Origin: DATBVX01 sp963810775
GTDB taxonomy: Bacteria; Pseudomonadota; Gammaproteobacteria; Steroidobacterales; Steroidobacteraceae
Direction: 5' to 3'
DNA: 64,000 nt
Assembly (NCBI GenBank): GCA_963810775.1
Contig: CAWEOT010000001.1
Location: 186,001-250,000 of the forward strand
The notes under the pieces are model-generated. The model made no database searches, was not told where the DNA came from, and was given only the letters and a program-made list of their open reading frames with translations. Positions 25,015 through 34,319 of this stretch are shown here, piece after piece. How positions within the stretch are numbered: the first letter of the stretch is position 1; every line of letters begins with the position of its first letter. Position numbers and translations under genes: made by a program.

Positions 25015-26373
25015 ATGTTCGACAAGCTGACCGAGAGACTGGGTGCGGTGCTCGATGTGGTGCGTGGGCGGGGACGCATCACTGAGGAGAACATCGCCGA
25101 CGCGCTACGACAGGTGCGTGTCGCTTTACTTGAAGCCGATGTCGCACTGCCCGTCGTCAAGGCTTTCATCGAATCGGTGAAGGCGCGCGCCGTCGGCGCC
25201 GAAGTGAGTCGCAGCCTCACGCCGGGGCAGACCTTCATCAAGATCATTCACGAAGAACTGGTGAACGCGATTGGCGGCGAGAGCGCTGGCCTCAATCTCC
25301 GTGTCCAGCCGCCGCTCGTCGTGCTGCTCGCCGGCCTGCAGGGAGCGGGCAAGACGACCACCGCCGGCAAGCTGGCACGGTGGCTCCAGTCCCAGAATCG
25401 CAAACGCATACTGCTCGCCAGCGCAGATGTGCATCGCCCCGCTGCCATCCTGCAGCTCGAGCGACTCGCAAAGCAGCTTGACGTGGGGTTTTTCCCGTCG
25501 AGCACGCAATCCAAGGCTGAAGACATAGCAGCCGGCGCCCTGGTGCAGGCACGCCAGGGGCTCTACGACGCGCTCATCGTCGACAGCGCCGGACGCTTGC
25601 ACGTCGACACGGAGATGATGGATGAAATCCGGCGCATCGATGCCGTGCTTGGTCCTCACGAGCGGCTATTCGTCGTGGACAGCATGGCGGGACAGGATGC
25701 GGTGAATGCCGCGCGCGCTTTTAGTGAGGCACTTGAACTTACCGGCGTGATCCTGACCAAGGCCGATGGAGATGCACGCGGCGGCGCCGCGCTTTCGGTG
25801 CGGCATGTAACCGGCAAGCCGATCGTGTTCATGGGCGTTGGCGAAAAGATCGACGCGCTCGAGCCGTTCCATCCTCAGCGTGTCGCCTCACGCATTCTCG
25901 GCATGGGCGACGTGCTCAGTCTCGTCGAGCAGGTGGAGCAGCAAGTCGATCGCGAGAAGGCAGAGACGCTCGCGCGCAAACTGACGCGCGGGCACGAGTT
26001 CGACTTCACGGATCTGCGTGACCAGCTGCATCAGCTCCAGCAGATGGGCGGGATCGGTGCCCTCGTGGACAAGCTCCCGGCGGAACTCTCAGGCGCAGCT
26101 TCACGGGCTGGCGATCTGGATGAGCGCCAGCTCCGGCGACAGATCGCCATCATCAATTCGATGACGCCGCGCGAACGGCGCCGGCCGAACCTGATCGATG
26201 GTTCGCGCAAGCGCCGGATCGCTGGCGGGGCCGGAGTCCAGGTTCAGGATGTCAACCGCCTGCTCAAGCAGTTCCTGCAGATGCAAAAGACCATGAAGCG
26301 CTTCTCCAAGGGTGGGCTGCAGAAGCTCCTGCGCGGCATGGGGGGCCGGATGCCTCCCTTTTCCGGTCGCTGA
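25015..26373 (+). CDS. ffh: Signal recognition particle protein Ffh (SRP54)
   Basis: 452 residues. The N domain begins MFDKLTERL. The G domain has GLQGAGKTTTAGKLA (about 107), DSAGR, and TKADGDARGGAAL. The methionine-rich M domain (about 300-452) ends with the 4.5S-RNA/signal-peptide segment and the tail GMGGRMPPF. It targets nascent membrane proteins to FtsY. rpsP follows, the usual order. Confidence 0.98.
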   Translation: MFDKLTERLGAVLDVVRGRGRITEENIADALRQVRVALLEADVALPVVKAFIESVKARAVGAEVSRSLTPGQTFIKIIHEELVNAIGGESAGLNLRVQPPLVVLLAGLQGAGKTTTAGKLARWLQSQNRKRILLASADVHRPAAILQLERLAKQLDVGFFPSSTQSKAEDIAAGALVQARQGLYDALIVDSAGRLHVDTEMMDEIRRIDAVLGPHERLFVVDSMAGQDAVNAARAFSEALELTGVILTKADGDARGGAALSVRHVTGKPIVFMGVGEKIDALEPFHPQRVASRILGMGDVLSLVEQVEQQVDREKAETLARKLTRGHEFDFTDLRDQLHQLQQMGGIGALVDKLPAELSGAASRAGDLDERQLRRQIAIINSMTPRERRRPNLIDGSRKRRIAGGAGVQVQDVNRLLKQFLQMQKTMKRFSKGGLQKLLRGMGGRMPPFSGR

Positions 26374-26442
26374 CGCGGGCCCCGGAGTCGCTTCCAGTCG
26401 ATTGATTCACAAAAAAGTTTCGCCTTGCGGCCGCAGTTTGAG

Positions 26443-26448
26443 TAGAAT
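26443..26448 (+). promoter_or_regulatory. -10 box upstream of rpsP
   Basis: TAGAAT followed by CCGCGCC, 43 bp before the rpsP ATG. A weak -35 (TTCGCC) lies 18 bp upstream. The same CCGCGCC-like discriminator follows the hflK and ffh -10 boxes. Confidence 0.45.
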
Positions 26449-26490
26449 CCGCGCCTCGTTTTTTCCGCCCCGACTAGAGACTTCTCACAG

Positions 26491-26745
26491 ATGGTGACGA
26501 TCCGACTGACCCGACGCGGGGGCAAGAACCAGCCCTTCTATCACGTCGTAGTGACCGACAAGCGCCAGCGCCAGGGGGGCAACACCCTGGAGCAGGTAGG
26601 CTTTTTCGATCCGCGCGCCGAAGCCTCGGCCAAATCGTTGCGGCTGGACCTGGGCCGCATCGACTACTGGACCAGCAAGGGCGCCCAGGTTTCCGATCGC
26701 GTGAAGTCGCTGGTCGCCGGGTACCGAAAACAGGCGAACGCCTGA
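26491..26745 (+). CDS. rpsP: 30S ribosomal protein S16
   Basis: 84 residues, normal length. The N-terminus MVTIRLTRRGGKNQPFYHVV and FDPRAEASAKSLRLDLGRIDYW are diagnostic. First gene of the rpsP-rimM-trmD-rplS operon. Confidence 0.98.
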   Translation: MVTIRLTRRGGKNQPFYHVVVTDKRQRQGGNTLEQVGFFDPRAEASAKSLRLDLGRIDYWTSKGAQVSDRVKSLVAGYRKQANA

Positions 26746-26770
26746 GCGGTCCGTAAGGGCCGTCGAACTC

Positions 26771-27301
26771 GTGGCCACGAAGCTGGCCGGGACGGCGGAG
26801 CCCACGGGGCAGATCGAAGTCGGTCGAATCGTCGGCGTCTTCGGAATCAAGGGCTGGTTGAAGGTTCAATCCTTCACTGAGCCGATCGAAGGAATACTGG
26901 ACTACGCCGAGTGGCACCTGGATCGCCCCGGGATCGCGGGCACCTGGCGGGTGCGCGAAGGTCGCCGCCAGGGGCGGCAGGTCGTGGCGAATCTCGAGCA
27001 GGTCGAGGATCGCGACGAAGCACAACGCTTTGTCGGCGCGCGCATCGCGGTGGAGCGTGGACAACTGCCGCCATTGCGGCCATGCGAATACTACCGCGCC
27101 GATCTGATCGGCCTGCGCGTAGTGAACGCGCAGGGATTCGAGTTCGGGCGGATCGCGCATTTTGTCGATGGACCGGCGTATCCGCTGATGGTGGTGCGCG
27201 GGGCGAAGGAACACTGGCTTCCGGCCACTGCGCAACAGCTGCGACGGGTTGATCTGGCAAGCGGCGAAGTGCTCGTGGATTGGGATCCGCTCGAGGACTA
27301 G
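26771..27301 (+). CDS. rimM: 16S rRNA processing protein RimM
   Basis: 176 residues from GTG 26771. The N-terminal RimM domain opens VGRIVGVFGIKGWLKVQSF. The PRC-barrel half includes YYRADLIGLRVVNAQG and the C-terminal VDLASGEVLVDWDP. It helps S19 and 16S head maturation. It ends 7 bp before trmD. Confidence 0.96.
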   Translation: MATKLAGTAEPTGQIEVGRIVGVFGIKGWLKVQSFTEPIEGILDYAEWHLDRPGIAGTWRVREGRRQGRQVVANLEQVEDRDEAQRFVGARIAVERGQLPPLRPCEYYRADLIGLRVVNAQGFEFGRIAHFVDGPAYPLMVVRGAKEHWLPATAQQLRRVDLASGEVLVDWDPLED

Positions 27302-27308
27302 GTTCGGC

Positions 27309-28070
27309 GTGGCCGCGCTCCACATCGAGATGGTGACGCTGTTTCCGGAGATGATCCGGGCAGCGCTGAGTGCGGGAGTGACGGGTCGGGCACTGACGCG
27401 TGGGCTGGTCAGCCTCGGTGTGCGCAATCCGCGTGATTTCACGACCGACGTGCATCACACCGTGGACGATCGGCCGTACGGCGGCGGCCCCGGGATGGTG
27501 ATGAAGGTCGAGCCTTTGCGTGCCGCGATCCGTGCTGCCCGGGCCGCGAGCCCGGACGGCAGTCGTACGGTTTACCTGTCGGCACAGGGACAGCGCTTCG
27601 ATCAGCGCCGTGCAGCGGACCTGGCAGGATTGCCGGGCCTGATCCTGGTGGCCGGACGCTACGAGGGCGTCGACGAACGGTTGATCGAGCTCGAGATCGA
27701 CGAGGAATTGTCGGTCGGTGACTATGTGCTGAGCGGTGGTGAGCTGCCGGCACTGCTGGTGTTCGATGCGGTGACGCGACTCGTGCCTGGAGTGCTCGGC
27801 GATGCTGAGTCGGCCGAACAGGAATCATTCGTCGACGGGCTCCTCGACTGGCCGCACTACACGCGGCCGGAGCAGTTCGAGGGGCGGTCGGTGCCGGAGG
27901 TGTTGCTGCAGGGTAATCATGCGGCGATCCGGCGCTGGCGACTGAAGTGCGCGCTGGGGCGAACCTGGCAGAGGCGGCCCGATCTGCTCGCAGGCGTGCA
28001 GCTCGATGCCGAGCAGCGCGGGCTTCTCGATGAGTTCATCGCGGAGCATGCGCAGCGGGCCGTGAAATAA
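27309..28070 (+). CDS. trmD: tRNA (guanine-37-N1)-methyltransferase TrmD
   Basis: SPOUT methyltransferase that prevents +1 frameshifting. The start is placed at GTG 27309 (253 residues; E. coli 255) because the first strand LHIEMVTLFPEM needs it; an in-frame ATG at 27330 would cut into that strand, and upstream starts lie inside rimM. Knot motifs YGGGPGMVMK, LVAGRYEGVDERLIE and YVLSGGELPALLV are intact. Confidence 0.96.
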   Translation: MAALHIEMVTLFPEMIRAALSAGVTGRALTRGLVSLGVRNPRDFTTDVHHTVDDRPYGGGPGMVMKVEPLRAAIRAARAASPDGSRTVYLSAQGQRFDQRRAADLAGLPGLILVAGRYEGVDERLIELEIDEELSVGDYVLSGGELPALLVFDAVTRLVPGVLGDAESAEQESFVDGLLDWPHYTRPEQFEGRSVPEVLLQGNHAAIRRWRLKCALGRTWQRRPDLLAGVQLDAEQRGLLDEFIAEHAQRAVK

Positions 28071-28122
28071 CGTGGAATGACGGCGGGAGTGTCCGCCTGA
28101 ATCGAGACTTGAGAGTGCAATC

Positions 28123-28467
28123 ATGAACAAGATCATCAAAGACATCGAAAGCGCGCGCATGACGCGCAAGGTCCCCGACTTCGCGCCCGGCGATACCGTC
28201 CTGGTGCAGGTCAAGGTCGTCGAAGGCGATCGCGAGCGCGTCCAGGCCTACGAAGGCATCGTGATCGCCAAGCGCAATCGCGGCTTCAATTCCTCATTCA
28301 CGGTCCGCAAGGTCTCGCATGGCGAGGGTGTGGAGCGCGTATTCCAGACCTTCAGCCCCTCGATCAGCGAAATCCAGGTCAAGCGCCGCGGCAACGTGCG
28401 TCGCGCCAAACTCTACTATCTGCGTGATCTCTCGGGTAAGGCTGCGCGCATTGAAGAGAAGGTCTGA
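28123..28467 (+). CDS. rplS: 50S ribosomal protein L19
   Basis: 114 residues. FAPGDTVLVQVKVVEG, YEGIVIAKRNRG and FTVRKVSHGEGVERVFQT are characteristic, with the basic C-terminus RRAKLYYLRDLSGKAARI. Last gene of the rpsP operon; it sits at the 30S-50S interface. Confidence 0.98.
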   Translation: MNKIIKDIESARMTRKVPDFAPGDTVLVQVKVVEGDRERVQAYEGIVIAKRNRGFNSSFTVRKVSHGEGVERVFQTFSPSISEIQVKRRGNVRRAKLYYLRDLSGKAARIEEKV

Positions 28468-28501
28468 GCGAATCGACGGGACACCTGCTCACGTGAGCCT
28501 G

Positions 28502-29617
28502 ATGACGGTCCGCTCGCGGTTGGCTGGAGCAGCCCTGTCTTTCGTCGCGTTGGCGATGAGTGCCGCCGCCTGGAGCGCTGACACCGCGAAGATCCTCTCC
28601 GCGCTGAAGGCACCCCCGGGGTTCACGGTGAGCGTTTACGCTGACAATGTCCCCGGCGCGCGCTCGATGGCCCTTGGCGAAAGGGGAACGCTCTTCGTCG
28701 GTACCCAGGGGGCCGGCAAGGTTTACGCGGTACACGCACTGGCTGATGGTCGCCACGAGATCGCGACGGTGGCGCAAGGCCTCAATCGACCGAACGGCGT
28801 CGCGTTTCACGACGGCTCGCTGTACGTCGCGGAAATCCAGCGCGTGCTGCGCTACGACGCTATCGAAGGGCGCCTCGATTCCCCGCCGAAGCCAGCAGTG
28901 GTTCGCAACGATCTGCCGGCCGACCGCCACCATGGCTGGAGATACATCGCCTTCGGTCCCGACGGAAAGCTCTATGTCCCGATCGGCGCACCTTGCAACG
29001 TCTGTGATCAGAAAGGCTACGCACAGATCACGCGGATGAATGCCGACGGCAGCGCTCGCGAAGTGTTCGCGACGGGCATTCGTAACACGGTGGGCTTTAC
29101 CTGGCATCCGGTCACGAAGGAGCTGTGGTTCACGGATAACGGGCGAGACTGGCTGGGTGAGGATGTGCCGCCGGATGAGCTCAATCGTGCGCCGAAGGCC
29201 GGACTCAGCTTTGGGTTTCCGTTCTGCCATGCGGGCGACATCAAGGACCCGGAATTCGGCAAGCTGGGTGATTGCGCGAAGGCTACACCGCCAGCGCGCA
29301 AACTCGGCGCACACGTCGCGCCGCTGGGCGTAAAGTTTTATACCGGCACACAGTTCCCGGAGTCGTATCGCAACCAGATCTTCATTGCCGAGCATGGCTC
29401 GTGGAACCGCAAGGAGCGGGCCGGCTACCGCGTGACGCTGGTGCGTCTGCAGGATGACAAGGTGACTGCATATGAGCCGTTCATCACTGGATGGAACCAG
29501 GCCGACGGTGTGCTCGGTCGACCAGCCGATCTGCTGGTCTTGCCGGATGGCTCGATGCTCGTATCGGACGATATGGCGGGAGTGATCTACCGGATTACCT
29601 ACGGGCCCGCAGGCTGA
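28502..29617 (+). CDS. Secreted PQQ-dependent sugar dehydrogenase family protein (sorbosone dehydrogenase-like)
   Basis: About 371 residues from ATG 28502 (a GTG at 28493 is also possible). Residues 1-27 form a Sec signal ending WSA. The rest is a six-bladed beta-propeller of the soluble glucose/sorbosone dehydrogenase type: RPNGVAFHDGSLYVAE, HHGWRYIAFGPDGKLYVPIG, TGIRNTVGFTWHP, ELWFTDNGRDWLGED, EHGSWNRKERAGYRV and VLPDGSMLVSDD. The histidine of HHGWRY and the calcium-site-like DNGRDWLG support PQQ use; the substrate is unknown. Cysteines in GAPCNVCD may form a disulfide. It follows rplS by 34 bp with no related genes nearby. Confidence 0.8.
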   Translation: MTVRSRLAGAALSFVALAMSAAAWSADTAKILSALKAPPGFTVSVYADNVPGARSMALGERGTLFVGTQGAGKVYAVHALADGRHEIATVAQGLNRPNGVAFHDGSLYVAEIQRVLRYDAIEGRLDSPPKPAVVRNDLPADRHHGWRYIAFGPDGKLYVPIGAPCNVCDQKGYAQITRMNADGSAREVFATGIRNTVGFTWHPVTKELWFTDNGRDWLGEDVPPDELNRAPKAGLSFGFPFCHAGDIKDPEFGKLGDCAKATPPARKLGAHVAPLGVKFYTGTQFPESYRNQIFIAEHGSWNRKERAGYRVTLVRLQDDKVTAYEPFITGWNQADGVLGRPADLLVLPDGSMLVSDDMAGVIYRITYGPAG

Positions 29618-29644
29618 AGCGGCGGCCAGTTCGCGAGGGTGCAA

Positions 29645-31504
29645 GTGTCGGTCGCTGAGACGGTCAAGGGAGTGTTCGGGTTTCTGTGGCGTGCGCTCGA
29701 TGCGTTGCGCAAGATCCTGCACCTCATTCTTCTGCTGCTGATCTTCGGCGTTTTCTTTGGGGCAATTCGTTCCTCAATTCCGATCGTGCCGCACCGTGCC
29801 GCGCTGGTCCTCGACATCCAGGGACGGCTGGTCGAACAGCTGAGCGGCGATCCAATCGATCGTGCACTGGGGCGGGCCACCGGAGAGGGCGACCCTGAGA
29901 CCCGGCTGCGTGACGTGCTCGATGCGCTCAAGGCTGCAGCCAAGGACGATCGCATCAAGCTCGTGGTGCTCGATCTCGACGAGATGACCGGCGGGGGACT
30001 CTCCAAGCTCCAGGACATCGGTACGGCGCTGCGCGAGTTCCGGGCCTCCGGCAAGAAAGTCATCGCCATCGGCAGCGCATATGAGCAGAGCCAGTACTAC
30101 CTCGCCGCGCAGGCGAACGAGATCAATCTCGATCCGCTCGGTTACGTGTACATCGACGGCTACGACTACTACCGGCTGTTCCTCAAGGATGCGCTCGACA
30201 AGCTCGCGGTCGATGTGAACGTGTTTCGCACCGGCGCGCACAAGAGCTTTGCGGATGGCTACACGCGCAATGACATGTCCCCGGAGGAGCGTGAAGAGAG
30301 CCAGGCGTGGATCAATACGCTGTGGAGTGCCTATCAGGCGGATGTCACTACGGCTCGCAAGCTCCAACCCGGCGCGCTCGCTCAATATGCGGACCAGACC
30401 GCGGCACTGGTGAAGGGAGCACAGGGCGACACCGCAAAACTCGCCCTGGCCCAGAACCTGGTGACCGCGCTGAAGAGCCGCGAGGATGTGGGGGAGGAGC
30501 TCAAGGAGATTGTGGGGGAGGATGATTCCTCACATTCCTACAACGGGATCTCGCTCGACTCCTACCTCGCCACCGTTCATGCGGACGGGGTGCTGAAGTC
30601 AGGAGCGAAGAACAAGATCGGCGTGGTGGTCGCGGCCGGCGAAATTCTCGATGGCAAGCAGCCGCCCGGCGCGATCGGCGGCGACTCTACCTCGGAGATC
30701 CTGCGCGATGCGCGCCACGACGATGACATCAAGGCAATCGTGTTGCGCGTGGACAGCCCTGGAGGGAGCGTCTTTGCTTCCGAGCAGATCTATCGCGAGG
30801 TCAAAGCGCTGCGCGCCGAAGGCAAGCCCGTCATCGTGTCGATGGGGAGCGTGGCGGCATCCGGCGGCTACTACATCAGCGCCGGGGCCGATGAGATCTG
30901 GGCGAGTCCGACGACTATCACCGGCTCGATCGGCGTGATTGCGGCGATCCCGACCTTCCAGCGCACGCTGCAGAAAGTCGGCGCGCGCGTCGACGGCGTG
31001 GGCACTACTCCACTCAGCGGAGATTTCCGCCTGGATCGCCCCCTCGGACCTGTGGCACGCGATGTGCTGCAGTCGGGGGTCGAACATGCCTACTCCGTAT
31101 TCCTCGACCACGTAGCTGCCGGCCGCGGCAAGACCCCGGCCGAGATCGACGTGGTTGCGCAAGGACGTGTCTGGTCGGGCAAGGATGCGCGCGAGCACGG
31201 GCTCGTCGATCAGTTTGGCAACCTCGATCAGGCGATCAAGGCAGCGGCGAAGCGCGCCGACCTGGGTGATGACTTCGAGCCCAAGTTCCTCGAGCCGGAA
31301 ATGAGCTGGGAGCAGTTCCTGGCTCTTGAGCTGCATTCGATGCTGTCACGCATCGTGATTGCATCGGGATTCGCCGATCCGCGGCCCGCGATGCTGCGCC
31401 GGGCACTCAATCCGCTGGAGCTCGAAGCCGCCCGCTGGACGCGCTTCAACGATCCGCGCCATCTCTATTCTTACTGCCCGTGCGCGGTCACGCAGGGCCG
31501 CTAG
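29645..31504 (+). CDS. sppA: Signal peptide peptidase SppA, long (67K) type
   Basis: About 619 residues. GTG 29645 is preferred because GCGAGGG lies 5 bp upstream; a GTG six bases earlier overlaps that site. A membrane anchor is at about 20-45. Two S49 repeats follow: the first supplies the catalytic lysine in TGAHKSFADGY, the second the serine in GSVAASGGYYIS after LRVDSPGGSVFASEQ. It clears cleaved signal peptides from the inner membrane. It ends 4 bp from the convergent tdh stop. Confidence 0.95.
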   Translation: MSVAETVKGVFGFLWRALDALRKILHLILLLLIFGVFFGAIRSSIPIVPHRAALVLDIQGRLVEQLSGDPIDRALGRATGEGDPETRLRDVLDALKAAAKDDRIKLVVLDLDEMTGGGLSKLQDIGTALREFRASGKKVIAIGSAYEQSQYYLAAQANEINLDPLGYVYIDGYDYYRLFLKDALDKLAVDVNVFRTGAHKSFADGYTRNDMSPEEREESQAWINTLWSAYQADVTTARKLQPGALAQYADQTAALVKGAQGDTAKLALAQNLVTALKSREDVGEELKEIVGEDDSSHSYNGISLDSYLATVHADGVLKSGAKNKIGVVVAAGEILDGKQPPGAIGGDSTSEILRDARHDDDIKAIVLRVDSPGGSVFASEQIYREVKALRAEGKPVIVSMGSVAASGGYYISAGADEIWASPTTITGSIGVIAAIPTFQRTLQKVGARVDGVGTTPLSGDFRLDRPLGPVARDVLQSGVEHAYSVFLDHVAAGRGKTPAEIDVVAQGRVWSGKDAREHGLVDQFGNLDQAIKAAAKRADLGDDFEPKFLEPEMSWEQFLALELHSMLSRIVIASGFADPRPAMLRRALNPLELEAARWTRFNDPRHLYSYCPCAVTQGR

Positions 31505-31508
31505 GGCG

Positions 31509-32537
31509 TCATTTCGACCAGTCGAGGATGATCTTGCCGGCGTGGCCGGTCTTCATCGTTTCAAAGGCGTCGCGGTAGTCCTGCGCCGGCAGGCGATGCG
31601 TGATCACCGGTGCGATGTCGAGACCGCTCTGCAGCATGCTCGACATCTTGTACCAGGTCTCGAACATCTCCCGACCGTAGATTCCTTTAATCACCAGGCC
31701 TTTGAAGATCACCTGGTTCCAGTCGATGGCTGTGTCGGTGGGCGGGATGCCGAGCAGCGCAATGCTGCCGCCGTGGTGCATGGTCCGCAGCATTTCGCGC
31801 AATGCCTGCGCACTGCCGGACATCTCGAAGCCGACATCGAACCCTTCCTCCATGCCGAGGCTCTTCATCGCCGCATCGAGGCTCTCGCGCTCGACATTGA
31901 CGGCGAGACTCGCGCCCATCTGCCGCGCCAGCCCGAGCCGGTAGTCATTGAGGTCCGTGACCACGATATGGCGTGCGCCGGCGAAGCGCGCCACCGCGGC
32001 GGCCATGATGCCGATTGGCCCGGCTCCGGTGATCAGCACGTCCTCGCCGACCAGGTTGAACGACAGCGCAGTGTGCGTGGCATTACCGAACGGGTCGAGA
32101 ATCGATGCGACGTCATCGCCGACGCTCTTCGGCAGCTTGAACGTATTGACCGCGGGAATCGCCAGGTATTCCGCGAAACATCCGGGTCGATTCACACCCA
32201 CGCTCATGGTATTGCGGCACAAGTGCCGGCGACCGGCGCGGCAGTTGCGGCAGTAGCCGCAGGTGATGTGGCCCTCTCCGGAGACACGATCGCCCGGCTT
32301 GAGGCCGCTCACTTCGCCGCCGATCTCGACCACCTCGCCGCTGTATTCATGTCCGACCGCCATCGGCACCGGGATCGTCTGCCGTGCCCACGCGTCCCAG
32401 TTATAGATGTGCATGTCGGTGCCGCAGATCGAGGTCTTGCCGACGCGAATCAGGACGTCGTTATGACCCACACGCGGCTCGGGAATCTCTTCCATCCAGA
32501 TGCCGGGTTCGGCGCGCGATTTGACCAGTGCTTTCAT
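31509..32537 (-). CDS. tdh: L-threonine 3-dehydrogenase
   Basis: 342-residue zinc alcohol-dehydrogenase-fold enzyme that oxidises threonine to 2-amino-3-oxobutyrate with NAD. The catalytic zinc site begins KTSICGTDMHIYNW (cysteine near 38). The structural zinc cysteines are in CGYCRNCRAGRRHLC, and the Rossmann motif is GAGPIGIMAAAVA. It works with Kbl, whose gene lies 9 bp upstream in the same operon. Confidence 0.97.
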   Translation of the reverse strand: MKALVKSRAEPGIWMEEIPEPRVGHNDVLIRVGKTSICGTDMHIYNWDAWARQTIPVPMAVGHEYSGEVVEIGGEVSGLKPGDRVSGEGHITCGYCRNCRAGRRHLCRNTMSVGVNRPGCFAEYLAIPAVNTFKLPKSVGDDVASILDPFGNATHTALSFNLVGEDVLITGAGPIGIMAAAVARFAGARHIVVTDLNDYRLGLARQMGASLAVNVERESLDAAMKSLGMEEGFDVGFEMSGSAQALREMLRTMHHGGSIALLGIPPTDTAIDWNQVIFKGLVIKGIYGREMFETWYKMSSMLQSGLDIAPVITHRLPAQDYRDAFETMKTGHAGKIILDWSK

Positions 32538-32546
32538 GTGAGGTCG

Positions 32547-33737
32547 TCAGTGAATGAGATTCATGGCCCTGGCGACACGCTGGAAGGCGCCCACAGCGCG
32601 CTCCAAATCCTGGTGTGAGAGACCGGCCGACATCTGGGTGCGAATGCGGGCTTTGCCCTGCGGCACGACCGGGAACGAAAAGCCGATGACATAGACACCC
32701 TCGGCGAGCAGCCGATCCGCCATATCTACGGCGATGCGCGCATCGCCCAGCATGATCGGAATGATCGGGTGTTCTCCGGGAACGATCTGCAATCCAAGGT
32801 CCGTCATCTGCTGCCTGAAGAAGCGCGTGTTTTCGAACAGGCGCTCGCGAAATTCCGGGCTGCCCTGCAACAGATCGAGGACACGCACACCAACTGCGGC
32901 CACCACCGGTGGGATGCTGTTGGAAAACAGGTACGGCCGCGAACGTTGGCGCAGCCAGCCGATGATCTCGCGTCGACCGGACGTGTAACCGCCGCTCGCT
33001 CCGCCCAGTGCTTTGCCAAGTGTGCCGGTGAGGATATCGATACGCTTCAGCACGCCGCAATATTCATGCGTGCCACGACCGGTCGCGCCCATGAAGCCGA
33101 CCGCGTGCGAATCATCGACCATCACCAGCGCGCCGTAGCGATCCGCGAGATCGCAAATCTCCTTGAGCTTGGCGAGCGTGCCGTCCATCGAGAACACGCC
33201 ATCGGTGGCGATGAGCCGCGTCCGCTTACTCTGAGTCGCCTTGAGATGCTTCTCGAGCTCGTCGAGATCACTGTTCGCGTAGCGCAACCTTTCGGCTTTG
33301 CAGAGACGGATGCCGTCGATGATGCTCGCATGGTTGAGCGCATCACTGATCACCGCGTCCTGTTCGTCGAGCAGCGTCTCGAACAGTCCGCCATTGGCAT
33401 CGAAGCACGAGGAATAGAGGATCGTGTCATCGGTGCCGAGAAAGTGACTCAGGCGCTCTTCGAGCTCCTTGTGAATGGTCTGGGTGCCGCAGATGAAGCG
33501 CACCGACGCCATACCGTAGCCGTAGCGATCGATACCGCGATGAGCGGCTTCGCGTACTGCCGGATGATTGGCGAGGCCGAGGTAATTGTTGGCACACAGG
33601 TTGAGAACATCCGTGCCGTTGTTGAGGCGCACGCGCGCCTGCTGAGGCGAGGCGAGCACACGCTCGACCTTGTAGAGTCCCTGTTCGCGCAGCCGTTCGG
33701 TGTCTGCTGCCAGACGCCGGAGCAATTCATCCTTCAC
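32547..33737 (-). CDS. kbl: 2-amino-3-ketobutyrate CoA ligase
   Basis: PLP enzyme (alpha-oxoamine synthase) splitting 2-amino-3-oxobutyrate with CoA into glycine and acetyl-CoA. The start is uncertain: GTG 33737 (396 residues) aligns exactly with the E. coli N-terminus and lies downstream of a perfect TATAAT, whereas ATG 33770 and GTG 33791 overlap or precede that box. Motifs: LCANNYLGLANHP, DDSHAVGFMG, and the PLP lysine in LTGTLGKALGGASGGY. First gene of kbl-tdh. Confidence 0.95.
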   Translation of the reverse strand: MKDELLRRLAADTERLREQGLYKVERVLASPQQARVRLNNGTDVLNLCANNYLGLANHPAVREAAHRGIDRYGYGMASVRFICGTQTIHKELEERLSHFLGTDDTILYSSCFDANGGLFETLLDEQDAVISDALNHASIIDGIRLCKAERLRYANSDLDELEKHLKATQSKRTRLIATDGVFSMDGTLAKLKEICDLADRYGALVMVDDSHAVGFMGATGRGTHEYCGVLKRIDILTGTLGKALGGASGGYTSGRREIIGWLRQRSRPYLFSNSIPPVVAAVGVRVLDLLQGSPEFRERLFENTRFFRQQMTDLGLQIVPGEHPIIPIMLGDARIAVDMADRLLAEGVYVIGFSFPVVPQGKARIRTQMSAGLSHQDLERAVGAFQRVARAMNLIH

Positions 33738-33768
33738 GAGCGGTACCGCTGTCCGGGAAAGGTCGCGC

Positions 33769-33774
33769 ATTATA
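33769..33774 (-). promoter_or_regulatory. -10 box of the kbl-tdh promoter
   Basis: A perfect TATAAT on the minus strand, 31 bp before the preferred kbl start; the -35 is weak. If real, start codons at 33770 and 33791 cannot be used from this transcript. Confidence 0.5.
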
Positions 33775-33805
33775 ACGGCTGAAATCCGCACGATCGGGAG
33801 TTCCG

Positions 33806-34210
33806 GTGAGCAGGGCCAGCGTCGATTCGGTCGACCGTGTACGCATCGACAAATGGTTGTGGTGCGTGCGTTTATACAAAAGCCGCGCCCAGGCCAGTGA
33901 AGCAGTGGCGGGTGGCAAGGTGCATCTGAACGGTGAACGCGTGAAGCCGGCGCACCCGGTCCGGGTTGGAGACCGGGTCGAGATCACCCAGGGCGCCATC
34001 GTTCGCGAAGTGAACATCGCGCTCGTGCCAGAGCGGCGTGGCCCTGCAACCGAGGCGGCCGGCTGCTACGAAGAAACTGCCGCCAGCATCGCGCGGCGTG
34101 CACGACTCAAGGAACAGCACGCGCTCGCGGCCGCATTTGCTCCGCGCCCGAAAGCGCGTCCCGACAAGCGCCAGCGTCGCCGGTTGATGAAGCTGCGGCG
34201 CCAAGAATAA
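33806..34210 (+). CDS. hslR: Hsp15-like S4-domain RNA-binding protein
   Basis: 134 residues from GTG 33806. An S4 domain (about residues 12-75: RIDKWLWCVRLYKSRAQASE, then GKVHLNGERVKPAHPVRVGD) is followed by a strongly basic C-terminal helix rich in arginine and lysine (about 90-134). This is the HslR/Hsp15 type, which rescues 50S subunits carrying blocked peptidyl-tRNA. It diverges from kbl. Confidence 0.93.
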   Translation: MSRASVDSVDRVRIDKWLWCVRLYKSRAQASEAVAGGKVHLNGERVKPAHPVRVGDRVEITQGAIVREVNIALVPERRGPATEAAGCYEETAASIARRARLKEQHALAAAFAPRPKARPDKRQRRRLMKLRRQE

Positions 34211-34234
34211 TAGAGAGACGCGCAATCCCGGATT

Positions 34235-34262
34235 CGGGACGATGTAGGCGAAGCACGTCCCG
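34235..34262 (+). promoter_or_regulatory. Candidate enhancer (UAS) dyad for the efflux operon
   Basis: CGGGACG (34235-34241) and CGTCCCG (34256-34262) form a perfect 7-bp inverted repeat with a 14-bp spacer, within a longer imperfect dyad (34224-34273). Its centre is about 102 bp upstream of the sigma-54 -24 box, a usual place for an activator site. It could instead be an mRNA hairpin after hslR. Confidence 0.4.
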
Positions 34263-34319
34263 CCCCGGGGATTACGGGGCCACCAGCAGCCCGCCGTCGT
34301 CAACGGCTATATGTATAAA

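Noticed and set aside
28379..29722. A 447-codon minus-strand frame opposite the sugar-dehydrogenase gene
   Set aside because: The plus strand encodes a signal peptide and propeller motifs; the minus frame has neither start signals nor motifs.
31359..32618. A 419-codon plus-strand frame opposite tdh
   Set aside because: Antisense shadow of tdh beginning inside sppA; tdh motifs on the other strand are complete.
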